Part shown: piece after piece, positions 1-10,127 of the stretch
How the letters are laid out: every line of letters begins with the position of its first letter
Numbering within the stretch: position 1 is the first letter of the stretch
Origin: Oscarella lobularis
Taxonomy: Eukaryota > Porifera > Homoscleromorpha > Homosclerophorida > Oscarellidae
DNA length: 64,000 bases
Direction: 5' to 3'
Assembly: GCF_947507565.1 (NCBI RefSeq)
Contig: NC_089181.1
Span: 503,501-567,500 of the forward strand
Program-made: the position numbers and the translations under genes
Notes under the pieces: model-generated
Told to the model about the DNA's origin: nothing
What the model saw: the letters and a program-made list of their open reading frames with translations, nothing else
The model's database searches: none

Positions 1-192
1 CGATCGAATATTGATACCGAAAGATTCGTCAGTGCTCAAATTCGGAACGTTGAATTAAAAATTAAAATGAACGTAAGCTGATTTGCGCTGCGCTGGCATT
101 CCGTATTTTTTATATGGATTGATTGATATGTTGATTTGCTGGGCTGCATTAGATGCTCATGTGATCAGGCTTGTACACAACGCGTCAACCGA

Positions 193-1014
193 ATGCGAGC
201 CCTAATATTGGCGGCTGGCTATGGGACGCGTCTGCAGAGGGATATAACCGAGGATCGATCAGGACGATTCTCGTCTCTGCTCGGTCTTCCCAAACCTCTT
301 CTTCCCGTCGGCGGAGTCCCTCTCGTCTCGAAGTGGACGAAATCGTTGCGATCGTGCGCCGCCATCGAGTCCATCCACCTCGTGACGAACGCCAGATTCG
401 CGAACGTATTCGAAACGTGGAGGCGAGAGAACGACGAGCGAAGCGTGGAAATCGTCGACGACGGAACGACGTCGAACGAAACGCGATTGGGAGCCGTGGC
501 CGACATAAAACTCGCGCTCGATCGAATCGGGAGCCCCGGCGAGGACATCATCGTCATAGGAGGCGACACGCTTTTCTACGAGGATTTCAACATTGGAGAT
601 CTGCTCAAATATTATCAGCGAAAGAAAGCGGAGGACGAGAATATCGGGGGCGTCGTTCTGTCGTACGAATGCACTGCTGAACAGACTAGGAAGTATGGAA
701 TATTGGACGTTGATGCTGATGGAAAAGTTAGAACATTTTTGGAAAAACCCGGTCCTGAGGGAACGTCTTCACGACGTGCTTGTCCGTGTTTTTATCTCCT
801 CTCCAAGGTGGGGATTCGGCTTGTTGGGGAGTTTCTTTTGGCGAAGAAAGCAGATGGGGCTTCGTTGGTAGAAATGGATGCCCCTGGAAATTTTATTCGG
901 TATCTTTGCAACCGAGCGTCAGTGTGGTGCATGGAGATTAGCGGTCGCTTTGATATAGGGAGTCTGCAGTCTTACGTGGAATGCAATGACTATTTTAGTA
1001 AGCATGATACATAA
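193..1014 (+). CDS. sugar-phosphate nucleotidyltransferase (NTP_transferase fold)
   Basis: Single-exon gene of about 273 residues. It begins at the ATG preceding the hallmark motif LILAAGYGTRL, which fits the family better than the in-frame ATG at 136. The N-terminal signature G-x-G-T-R-L followed by PKPLLPVGG is the nucleotide-binding and activating-lysine region of enzymes that join an NTP to a sugar 1-phosphate. IVIGGDTLFYED gives the metal-binding aspartate, FLEKP the mid-domain motif, and GRFDIGSLQSY the C-terminal substrate loop. This set resembles glucose-1-phosphate thymidylyl- or mannose-1-phosphate guanylyl-type transferases. The exact nucleotide and sugar cannot be told from sequence alone. 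There is no left-handed beta-helix extension, so it is a short, catalytic-domain-only form. A glycosidase gene follows 45 bp downstream on the same strand. Confidence 0.85.
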   Translation: MRALILAAGYGTRLQRDITEDRSGRFSSLLGLPKPLLPVGGVPLVSKWTKSLRSCAAIESIHLVTNARFANVFETWRRENDERSVEIVDDGTTSNETRLGAVADIKLALDRIGSPGEDIIVIGGDTLFYEDFNIGDLLKYYQRKKAEDENIGGVVLSYECTAEQTRKYGILDVDADGKVRTFLEKPGPEGTSSRRACPCFYLLSKVGIRLVGEFLLAKKADGASLVEMDAPGNFIRYLCNRASVWCMEISGRFDIGSLQSYVECNDYFSKHDT

Positions 1015-1059
1015 TTTCCTAACAAATAATTAAATGACCACGTGACTCAGAACGAAGAG

Positions 1060-3516
1060 ATGTTGTTCCTTTCGGTGTTTTTCGCCTCCTATCTATGCAC
1101 ATGCTCAGCTTCGAACGCTGCAACGGTCGCAATTGCCTGGGGAAACACTCTAATCACGAGCAAAACGACGCCTACTCTTCAAGTCGTCGTAAATCCGCTT
1201 CTCGAGCGCAAATTCCCCGTTTCCAAGCAGATGTTCGAAAGCTTGCGACAACTGGAAGCAGATTACATTCGCTACGTACCCTGGTGCGACGTCAAAATAG
1301 AAAAAAAACCCACTCGTTCGAAATTTTCATTCCAGGCTTCCCTATCCTCGATTGGCCGTTGCAGAACTCGACCCACCGTCGGGCCAATGGCTGTGCACCC
1401 AACTTCAGCTGGAGGAGCCGAACGGATGGAACGCATCGTTGTCTTGTTCCCAAGGCGTCATAAACAAGGTGGGGAGCTCTCAGTCATTACGTCAATTTTA
1501 TATGTATTTCTTTCTAGGTTTATTTTGCTAGCTATGGGACACCGGAAGGCACGTGCGGGAATTTCACGATGGGTAACTGCAGTGCGGCTAATTCGACAGC
1601 GGTTGTGGAGAAGGCGTGCATGGGAACAAGCAGTTGCACGTTTCCCGTGAACCAACAGACTTTTGGAGAACCTTGCGCGGGAACGAGAAAGAATTTCGCT
1701 GTTCAGGTATACGAGACGAACGAAGCAAGACTAAAAACTATTAATCCGGCTAATCGAAGAATAAAACTAAAGAAGATTTCAATCTAATGTTGGAGACACA
1801 AAACTCTTCATATTGCCCAAGTTATATGGAATTTCCTCTCAGGTGACGTGCAGCGTTGCTCAGAATCACACCTATTGGGACTTTTCGGTGATCGATCCCA
1901 TGATGGAAGATTTCATGAACGCAACTCGCAATCACACCGCAATAATCAATTTTTCCACCATACCCGAGTGGATGTATAGAACTCCAAATCGCATACCCTA
2001 TCCCGACGATCCAGGCGAGCTTCTTAGCTGGAAAAATAAATACCTTACATAATTGATTAATAGATCGTGGCGCTAATCCAGGTTACGAAGAAGGAACCCA
2101 ACTCGTCGATCCCACCGGAACGCAACTGGGAGAATACTACGGAAGACTCGTACGTACAATTAGAAGAATGTTTTAGAAAAAAAATGTCATGACCTCTATT
2201 AGGTGTCTTGGTACACTCGAGGCGGATTCACCGACGAGTACGGCATCGAACACCACTCCGGTCACTACTACAATATCTCCTATTGGGAATGTCTCAACGA
2301 AGTGACGGGCGAACATCAGAACACGCCGGAGTCGTACACGGCTCGCTACGACGAAATGGTGTCCGGCATACGCAAAATCGCCGATCCGGAGCACAAGATC
2401 AAATTCGTCGGTCTCGCTCTCGGCGGCGGGAATAAGTCCGCTTTCATTCCGTATTTTCTGAATAAATCCAATCATCTACCCGATATGCCTCTCGACTTCA
2501 TCAGCTATCATTACTACGCCGGATGCGACAATCGCACCGATCCGAATTCCTATCACGTCTTTTTCTCGCGCGCCGACGGATTTTTCGACGTGGTCGAAGA
2601 AGTGGAGGTACTTCGCAAGGCGTTGTCGCCCGAAACGCGCACGACGATCGACGAAATCGGCGTCATATTGCCGAACGACAACGATCCCAATTCTCCCATG
2701 TTTCCGTCGATCTATTGGAATGCCGCCGGATCGATGTACGCGTACATTTTCGGAAAGTTGTCCCTTCAGGGCATCGACGTTCTCGGACAAAGTCAGCTCG
2801 TTGGAAATCCGGCGCTGCCGGATCTCGGTCTCGGCGCGCAGTTTCCGAGCGTTGCCTTGCTCAATTGGACGACCGGCTACGGGACGGCACGCTACTGGGT
2901 TTTGCACATGCTTACGCATTATTTTCAACCTGGTGACGATATCGTCGAGACGTCGACGTCGCCGAACGCCGCTAATCCGTTTTGCGGCATCGTGCTGAAT
3001 TTGGATAATTTGACGTTGGAATGCACGACGCCCGGCGCCGTCGTTTCCAAAGTTGATTTCGCTTCGTATGGAACTCCGTCTGGCGTTTGTTTGCAGTACG
3101 AAAAAGGGTCTTGCGATGACGGCAATTCGACGGCGATTGTGGAGAGGTACTGCTTAGGGAAACGGTCGTGCACCGTGCCGGCTACGACGCCAATTTTTGG
3201 AGATCCCTGCGAGTTTACGGAGAAGCATTTGTTTGTCCAGGCGGAGTGCTCCGAGGGCGGTGGTGTGCAACTGGGATCAGATGGTGGCATATATGCACAG
3301 GGATTCATCGATGCTAAGACTCGCAAGAAGAAAGTGCTGCTTGCCAATAAGGGAAACGTTAAGGTGACTGTCACTGTTCCCGGTTCGAGTGGTGGAATCT
3401 TTGTCTACGTCGACGAAACAACGACCGGGCAGATCGAAGAGGTGAGCAGGACTCTTGATCAATCTGACGACATTGATTTGCTTCCATTTGCCGCGGGAAC
3501 CGTTCTCTTCGTGTGA
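1060..3516 (+). CDS. secreted GH39-like glycoside hydrolase with two SUEL (galactose-binding) lectin domains
   Basis: Multi-exon gene. The start at 1060 gives a hydrophobic signal peptide (MLFLSVFFASYLCTCSA). Introns were read at about 1282-1335 (donor inside the Trp codon of RYVPW), 1469-1517 and further short ones to about 2203, after which a long exon runs to the stop. The first SUEL domain (ASYGTPEGTCGNF ... CMGTSSCTFPVNQQTFGEPC) lies at about 1520-1705. The glycosidase part follows, with acid/base motif YWECLNEV (near 2282) and candidate nucleophile TIDEIGV (near 2647), as in clan GH-A families such as GH39. The second SUEL domain (ASYGTPSGVC ... CLGKRSCTVPATTPIFGDPC) is at about 3060-3240, followed by a beta-sandwich tail. 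Several N-glycosylation sequons fit secretion. The first lectin domain sits before or inside the N-terminal part of the barrel, which is unusual. The substrate is unknown. Confidence 0.8.
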
Positions 3517-4564
3517 GTCAGTATGCATGACGTTCTCACCCCTCCCCTTTTCTCCAGCTGAACGTCTCGGAAGTCGCAGTGTTTGTGTGTATTGCAAAAA
3601 CTAGCCTTCGCCCGTCATAGATACTAGGTAAGCCCATGTTGAGAAGCGTCGGCTTATCTGACGACAGTGCGATACGCCGTGGGGCACGAAATTCTTCATA
3701 TGATATGCCGTATCTGTCTCCGATATGTTGCATAGGCCCTTAGGGAGGATAGTTTTCGCGCGCCTCGTTGTTTAGATGATGCGCGCGCGCCTACGCTCGA
3801 GATGATCGCAACTCCATCAGGAAGAAGGGCTATATCTTCCGAGCCGTTCACTGTGGAATCGAGCTCAGTTTCATGCAGGTTCCAAGTCTTGTTTGCCTAC
3901 TTGGTACATCGCTCTGCCCTGGTTTTTGATTTTAGAGACAATGCGAAACACGCCTGATCGAGCGCCATCTGTACGGGCGTACGGAACGTTTTGTTGAACT
4001 CTATAGGTCACTTACAATCTATGGAAAGCAAAGCGAGCAACGACTGCAGTGAAATCAGATATGGTGCTGTGTGGGAAATCAGATATGGTGCTGTGTGGGA
4101 GCTGTGTGGGTGAACGCGTTTGGTTGGACTCTTATCTTCCCACAACGCATGCGCATTGCGCAGATTGGTTCGCACTTCGCGTCGGCTCCCAGCTCCCTAC
4201 CGAACAGCGTATGAGGTGGCTCTGCTCTGCATTGGATCGATTGATCGTCGTCGTTGCTCTCTCATAATCACAGTAAGTACATTCGATGAGTCTGTTGTCT
4301 ACTACGACTGGCATTGACGACGCCAGCGTACGTTTTTGTCCAGAGACTGCTCCCACCAGCTCCCACGTCGACCTCGAATGCTTCCAACGCTGCCAACTTT
4401 TACCTCGAGTGTGTTACGGCAGTGTTGGGTGGCGCAGTGTGTCTCGATCGCACGTATTGGTGCATACGCTCGCCAGGCACGCTAGTTTGGGACGCCGTGC
4501 GCGTTTTCTAGGCGAGCGTACCAAGAGCGAGCCACGTAGCAGCAGCTCTCCCTCATCTTGCATG
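3517..4564. other. intergenic stretch with a short tandem repeat
   Basis: About 1 kb without a supportable gene. Short open frames on both strands show no recognised domain. At 4049-4102 a 24-bp unit containing AGATATGGTGCTGTGTGGGA occurs twice in tandem, followed by a partial third copy. Around 3770-3795 there is a short alternating CG/GC tract. A minus-strand frame at 3536-3733 could be a decayed element fragment, but nothing in it is diagnostic. Confidence 0.4.
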
Positions 4565-4662
4565 AAGACCGTGACGTCACAGAAGACGTCACAGTCTTAG
4601 ACGTCACAGCAGAGCTGCCCTACTGTATAAATATAACGCGCGGATTTTAAAACCAAATCCGC
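4565..4662 (+). promoter_or_regulatory. putative promoter: CRE cluster, TATA box and palindrome
   Basis: A perfect CRE/ATF palindrome TGACGTCA at 4572-4579 is followed by two further GACGTCAC elements at about 4585-4592 and 4600-4607, spaced about 15 bp apart. A TATA-like TATAAATA lies at 4626-4633. Immediately downstream an inverted repeat, CGCGGATTT and AAATCCGCG, spans about 4638-4662, where transcription would start. The gene beginning at 4801 is the likely target. Assignment rests on sequence motifs only. Confidence 0.5.
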
Positions 4663-4800
4663 GAATTTAATCGGAGAGGTTTCTGATTACAAGATTATTT
4701 ATATTGGAGTAACGCAACGCGCGTGACTAACCACGCCCATTCAATTAAGAGACCCTTTAGCCAAATACTTTGTCTTCTTAGATATTCTATTTTGTCAACG

Positions 4801-6144
4801 ATGGCGGATCTAGCTCAGTTGTGGCCGTTTAACCCGGAAAAGATCACCAACATCACTTCTTTGTCGGGGGAAACGTTGGCTGAAGTGTGCGAGATGCACA
4901 TCGGATGGGTTCACGCTCTTCCGCCCGTCCTCTCGGAAGCATACAGGATTGACGTGGCAATCGAAACCTCTAAAATCAGCACTCGAATCAACGTCGTGAA
5001 TCTTATTAAGATTCTGCACGCTGAAGCGGTTCGAAGAGATGACGTCGAAAAAGCTCAGGTCGCTATAGCAGTCAACAAAGGCGAGCGCGCCGAAGGCGCG
5101 CGATATCAAAATATCAAGCTATTAACTCAACATGCTCAAGAGTATGTTGACAAGCACTTGTTTGCACTACCCGAGGATGATCGTCAGGCCCATGACCTAA
5201 CCGCTCAACCTCCTAAGGACTGTGTCTGTAGATATAAGGAGAAATGCCAATGGTATTCAGATTGGAAGAAGCGGAAGGCTTCAGATTGGAAGTCGAAGGC
5301 AGCCTCTTCGTATTCTTCTTCGTATTCTTCGCGTTGTCCTTCTGGTCTACCTGAAGAATCAGCACACCGGTCATGCGAGGTGATTGAGGGAACGCCTTGC
5401 GATTTTGTTCTTCCTTTGTCGAATTGTCTGAAAGGTATTAAATTAATTAATTTGGATCAGTGTTGAGAATGGTTCGTTTATTGTCTAACAGGTCTTGATC
5501 CCGTTGTCGTTGGCGATGTCAAGATGTATTTGATTCGCCGTTTCTCATGCACCCGTGATCTCCTATTCATGCCGCAAGTTATCCATCATACGTACGGACA
5601 AGATCCGATACTTCGTCATGATCTGCACAACAACGTGCAATTTGTGCAACATGCCGGAGCATGGAATGGCCTTCTGACGATGCTTCAGAAGATTCAAAGT
5701 TATTTAGTTGGCACGGACGGTTTCACAACGTCGTCTCAGTTGCATCACATCGTCGAATCAGTCAGCTTCAACTTTGGGAAGTGGGAAAGCGGCATATCGC
5801 GCAATCCAGGCGCTACAAATTGCCATGCGCATGCCCATATTCTTCTTACAAGAAAAGCGGCTCTTGCTTTGGGCAAAAAGAATGAAGAATTCATAGGATA
5901 CGTGGGTCTTCCAGAAAGGGACAGTCACGTGTTGGACATCCACCAGCTCAGCGATTATACGTCCAATCTTAGCCTTTCCGATTTGAAAATAGAAATAGCG
6001 GAAGTGAAAACGAAAGTGGGTGACTTGGAAACGGCAATGAATGAGAGATTTGATGGTCTTACCCAGAGATTTGATGGTCTTACCCAGCTTATTAAGAGCT
6101 TGCTCCCCGGTGAAAAGCCGCAGCCCCCTCAATCAAAACAATGA
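4801..6144 (+). CDS. uncharacterised protein with a HIT-like HxHxH motif and C-terminal coiled coil
   Basis: Two exons, 4801-5434 and 5492-6144, joined through a 57-bp GT-AG intron. They give one continuous frame of 428 residues. The N-terminal half is helical, with a Lys/Ser-rich stretch near residues 155-180 (several SSY repeats). The second exon contains FNFGKWESGISRNPGATNCHAHAHILLT. The three histidines at about residues 323, 325 and 327 match the histidine-triad pattern H-phi-H-phi-H-phi-phi of nucleotide hydrolases and transferases, preceded by an Asn/Gly-rich loop as in that superfamily. The C-terminus has heptads and a direct repeat of RFDGLTQ. The overall length and flanking sequence do not match any HIT subfamily I know, so catalytic function is only a hypothesis. 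The ATG at 4801 is chosen because the frame upstream of it has no ATG. Confidence 0.7.
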
Positions 6145-6189
6145 CATCCTTTGAAGAGAAGTGAACCATATATATTTCTCATAGCCCTG

Positions 6190-6375
6190 CTGACCCCCTT
6201 TGTCTTTGTCCATGTGTCTGTATTGTAGTTTGTCGTTGTATTGCTTAGTGGAAGGAAAGTCGAGAACTTTTCTTCTACCCCTTTGTCTTTGTCCATGTGT
6301 CTGTATTGTAGTTTGTCGTTGGTGTCAGATGTATTGCTTAGAGGAAGGAAAGTCGAGAACTTTTCTTCTAAGCAG
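6190..6375. repeat. tandem duplication of an ~84-bp segment
   Basis: The segment CCCCTTTGTCTTTGTCCATG... followed by GTCGAGAACTTTTCTTCTA occurs twice in tandem, with minor differences, just after the stop of the HIT-like gene. It is probably a 3' UTR duplication of that gene. Downstream, 6376-6657 contains two short exon-like frames (one reading REIEAQEQMVREQRELEENPSQ before a stop), but their splice phases do not join cleanly, so no gene is called there. Confidence 0.6.
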
Positions 6376-6686
6376 CTGCTTCCAAAAAGTGGAAGTCGAT
6401 CGAATACAGCCGCGAAAAAATATACGACTACGTTCTTCTCGAACTCGTTCATTCGGTGAGTCTGAAAGCCGACGCCGGCAGCGAAAATTCAAGGTGCTTA
6501 CACGTGAGCTTCAATCATCACTTTCGATGTATGTTTTTTTGTCAATTTTGTGTATATATATAGGCGGGAAAATTGGTGGCATGCGCGGCAGGAAATCGAG
6601 GCTCAGGAGCAAATGGTGCGCGAGCAGCGTGAATTGGAAGAGAATCCGTCGCAATAAATACGCTGCGCAATAACGGATTATATAAA

Positions 6687-7216
6687 TACCAACGGCAAGC
6701 GCACGCTATCTCGCGATTAGAGGAGAAGACGTGAGGGAATGGCCGTAGGTTAGGATTCGCCCTTCTCCTTAGCAGATAGATCATACGTTTCTTTATAAAG
6801 CCATTCACATTACCCGCCACGTAGTCTACGTGAAGACGTCGTGAAGACGGATCGAATGATAGAAATTATCCACGTGAGATCGCCCTCTTCTCGACTTTCG
6901 TTGACAGAAAATGCATCGGTCTTTCGTAGAACCTTTTCTCTTACGGGCACGCTTTCGATCGTCCGCTTCCTCGCAAGATCGGCGTCGGGGGCCCCTCTAC
7001 GGATCGTCGCCTTTGGAATCGATCGAGACGAGGAAGCGGTACCTTTCCTTCGTCGATCTTCCGAAGGGAAAAGGGGTCGGGCATTTTTCCCCGGAAGCAA
7101 AGCGGGTGCATATATAATCTATATCGAGTCCTTTTGATTCTTGATTCATTATCCTATTGACAGATATCGGTCACGCCAAAGCGGCTCCTTCTCAATCAAT
7201 ACTGCCAGCAGACGAC
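6687..7216 (+). pseudogene. broken partial copy of the EPRS1 5' end
   Basis: This stretch matches, in the opposite orientation, the promoter and 5' exons of the intact EPRS1 gene whose start codon lies at 59292. Shared landmarks are the upstream CGGCAAGCGCACGCTATCTCGCGA tract, an ATGGCCGT start, the exon encoding FSLTG-LSIVRFLARSASGA, a part corresponding to [20 protein letters not shown], and the next exon beginning DIGHAKAA (the HIGH motif region). The last intron is retained (about 7110-7162), so this is a DNA-level copy and not a retrocopy. Exon 1 is truncated, the exons for the C-terminal GST-like half are absent, and several small indels break the frame. Similarity stops near 7216, after the part corresponding to LNQYYQQT. 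Confidence 0.8.
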
Positions 7217-7659
7217 GAAATGCAGAAAAGCGAAATCCGCCGACTCAAGACGCCAGCGACGTCGCAGAAGAATAGGAAAATCAAAGCGATTGGATCTTGC
7301 ATGGCGTTGTGAAGACGTCGATGGAGCGACGAGCGAGATCTCGTCTTCGAATGCAGTGACCGAATGCAGTTCTGGAAAGGTAAAACTCGCGCTCACGGCT
7401 CATTGTCATTATATTTGAAAGTGGGAGGTCCCTTTTGATTGAATCATGACGTCATATTTACACATGTATATGTAGCACGCGTTTGTCTAACTTAATACAG
7501 CTTGTTCAATCTATGGTTTAGTATATAAACTGGCTTTGCATGATTTCTACTGTGTTAACTAACGATAGTCTTTGCTTTAGGTCACTTGGATGCCGATTTG
7601 TCTCTCCCCTCCTCTCTCCTCCCCATCTCTCTTATTTTAAGGTAATTAATTTGGTTCCC
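7217..7659. other. intergenic, no supportable gene
   Basis: Lies between the EPRS1 fragment and a GC-rich repeat-like block. One exon-like frame at about 7220-7380 ends at a GT donor but has no partner. A CRE-like TGACGTCA occurs at 7447-7454. Nothing else is recognised. Confidence 0.4.
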
Positions 7660-8330
7660 GGCGTCATTTGTTTTGTCGTGTAGTCGTTCCCCCAATCCGA
7701 CGAGGCAGACGCAGCCATCCCTCTGGGCCGAGAGCGAAAAGAGGCCGCACCTCTGCCGGGGCGATAGAGCGGCCCTACTCTTGGTGGTACGAGTGATAAC
7801 TACCATCCTCCACTTGGGCAAGACGCTGTGGGCAAAATCGCGGTCCTCCCGGGTCTTGGGTTAATGACTCCCCCCGTGCCCCGGTGGCGAGGGTACCCCC
7901 TTTGGGCCTTGAAGGGGTATACTGAAGGCCTTAACCTGCGGGATGATTGGGTGATCCCACCTCCTTGGGAGCTGGAGGTTAACTCGTCTAATGCGCTCTC
8001 CTCCTTGCGGCTTGGGTGATAGTCGCCCTGGGGACATGGGAGTATGTCTCACCCCTTGGACCTGGGGGGAAGTTAGGTCCCTCTCACTCTCCTCAATGGG
8101 AGTGAGATGAGAAGAGGACAAGGAGCGCTGAAGAAGACGCCGTGGACAATGGACAAGGAGCGGCGGCTCATCTCCCCCCCTTGGGGGGGAGGTGAGCAAG
8201 TGCAGGGAGGGGAGCGTAGGCTCCTTCTCCCTGCATCGAAAAAGAAGAGGGTAAACCCTTTTTCGTTTTGATTTTTTACATCCGGGACTTTATTGAATAA
8301 AATTTTGCATGGCTTCCGCTACACGTACCG
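7660..8330 (+). repeat. GC-rich repeat-like block ending in an AATAAA tail
   Basis: The composition changes sharply to G/C-rich, with many GGTGG/CCACC-type pairs able to fold (for example CCCCCCTTGGGGGGGA near 8176). It then switches to an AT-rich tail, TTTTTCGTTTTGATTTTTTACATCC ... TTGAATAAAATTTTG, at 8260-8310. The tail has the look of a non-LTR retrotransposon 3' end. No reverse transcriptase can be read, so the family is unassigned. The open frames across it are probably not genes. Confidence 0.35.
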
Positions 8331-8508
8331 TCCAGCCCTATCTACAGTCATGCGCGACGCCATCTCGAAACTCTAGCACGCTAGAGAGCGAGTAGCGCCG
8401 CGCAAGTGAGGCAAAAGCCCCGCGTGTGTGTGCGTGTATTATGCGGAAAAAACTATAAAGTTAATATTGTCTATAGTCTGTTTCTCTTCATCTGCATCGG
8501 CTATAACC

Positions 8509-10076
8509 TCACTGCTTTCTCGGCGATGCAACAGCAACAGGTCTCATTCCCATTTCTCGTCGAAATTCTACCACGTGGCGTTTCGTTCGATCAGCCAGCT
8601 GCTGGTGTGTCTCCTATCAAATAACGATAAATTAAATTCCTTTTCAATCGGCCAACATGTCAAACTTACCTGACTTTCTAAGCCTTTAAATGTGGCTCTT
8701 ACAATATTCAAAGGATTAACTGAGCCAATGATTTTGCAGTGAATGTCCTTGATGCCAACCATTTCGCATATTGCTCTTATAATGCGATGACAGCGTAAAC
8801 CCGTACCTGAGAAATAATGATAGATCACAAAACTGCAGACGGTTCAAAGTGCAAACCTTCTACGGCGCGCTGCATTACAATATTCGTTTTAGTGGCCTTC
8901 GCTGTCAAGTCGTGATAAACTGTAGTATAAAAGACACGTCAAGCAAAAGTGCCACTAGACTATTGCAGCCTACTTGTGTGATCATCGCATCTCTCTACAT
9001 AGTGAAGAAAATTCGCCGCCTTATTCCTGGCCTTTCACATAAGAAGATAAAAATGCACATTTGAAAAAATATGAACGTCTCGTATACACCTTTCGCATAG
9101 CCGGTAACGTGTCCTGAGCCTTCCCAACAGCAAATCCTATCCCACAAGAAGATCTTGAAGGGGGGAACTAAAACGCATCAAACTTCGTAACTAACCTGCA
9201 GCTCCATTCCTATTTCCGACCACCACCAAAGCCCAAGCGGTTCTCTTCTTTCCCGCGCTCGTCTGATTGGCAACTCTTTTCAGCTATTAATTAAAAATAT
9301 TATAGATCTCCACCACGTGAAATGCTTCTCCCATTCGCACCTCAATGACACGTGAATCGAACTCGGACATAATATCTATGACGACGTTAAACTGAATCTC
9401 CTCTCCCCACTACGTCGTATCCTTACTTCCTTCCGCCGTTTCCGGTGCCCCAAAACTCCGCCCCCTCCAATTTCTCCCGCTCCATCCCCGTATCGTCGGA
9501 ATGCCGTCCATCATATTCCGTCTCGGTCGTCGCTCGGTCGTCGCCTTGCCGTCGACGTCGTCATCGTCGATTTCCTCCTTTTTGCCCTTGGCACGATCCG
9601 ACTTTCGTTTCGCTTCCGCTCCGGCGACGGATAACGGCATTCCGGCCGATAGGGGAGCATTCAGACCCGGAAATCGAATTTTCGCTTTTCCTTAATTAAA
9701 ATTAATTAATTAATTAATTAACACATGTTGCCGTATTGGAATTTTTTTTTTCTACTATCTACTCTTTCTTACCGAGGCTAAGAAGTTTCTGATCGAATCT
9801 TCCTTTTTTGCCTCCTTTTCGTCTTCCGCGACCGCCGCGACCGCCGCGACCGCCCGTCACTGCTCCGACGAGATCTCTGTACGACGCTTAGAGCTTGGAA
9901 TTAGCAGGGAAGCGATGGAAACGAGGTGGGCACTTACTAGGAGCTAGGGGATTCGAGAAATGGCGAATTTGGCTGTCTTTCAGCAGCAAAGCGCGACTGA
10001 AATAGCTCGACGTAGCATTAAAACTACAGCCGACAACTCTTCTGGTGAAAATTGCTGAAGATAGCAGCCGCAGCAT
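8509..10076 (-). CDS. MRPS5: mitochondrial small ribosomal subunit protein uS5m
   Basis: Multi-exon minus-strand gene. Exon 1 starts at 10076 with a basic, hydrophobic presequence (MLRLLSSAIFTRRVVGCSF) suited to mitochondrial import. Exons continue with a glycine/arginine-rich stretch, then RFPGLNAPLSAGM, RGWSGRNWRG, and the S5 core: NQTSAGKKRTAWALVVVGNRNGAAG, SSCGIGFAVGKAQDTLPAMRK, VYHDLTAKATKTNIVMQRA, TGLRCHRIIRAICEMVGIKDIHCKIIGS, and the final exon ETHQQLADRTKRHVVEFRREMGMRPVAVASPRKQ-stop (stop complement at 8509-8511). This order matches metazoan MRPS5, which lies at the mRNA entry site of the mitoribosome. It ends sooner after VASPR than the human protein. The gene shares its upstream region with COX16. 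Confidence 0.92.
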
Positions 10077-10127
10077 CGAAAAAACCGAAGCGCAAGCCTC
10101 GTGGTGACGTCGCGCGCGCGCGTTAGA
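10077..10127. promoter_or_regulatory. bidirectional promoter between MRPS5 and COX16
   Basis: Only 51 bp separate the start codons of MRPS5 (minus, 10076) and COX16 (plus, 10128). The gap holds TGACGTCG and an alternating CGCGCGCGCG tract and has no TATA box. The two 5' UTRs must be very short or overlap. Both products act in mitochondria, so shared expression is plausible. Confidence 0.55.

Noticed and set aside
3536-3733. Minus-strand frame considered as a LINE reverse transcriptase end
   Set aside because: No WNSLP or other diagnostic residues, and no terminal repeat or tail could be seen.
6376-6657. Two short exon-like frames (KWKSIEYSREKIYDYVLLELVHS and WWHARQEIEAQEQMVREQRELEENPSQ)
   Set aside because: The GT and AG sites present do not join them in one phase and no family is recognised; probably a relic or chance.
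7861-8199. Pro-rich 112-residue minus-strand frame
   Set aside because: Low complexity, inside a GC-rich repeat-like block, no splice or start context.
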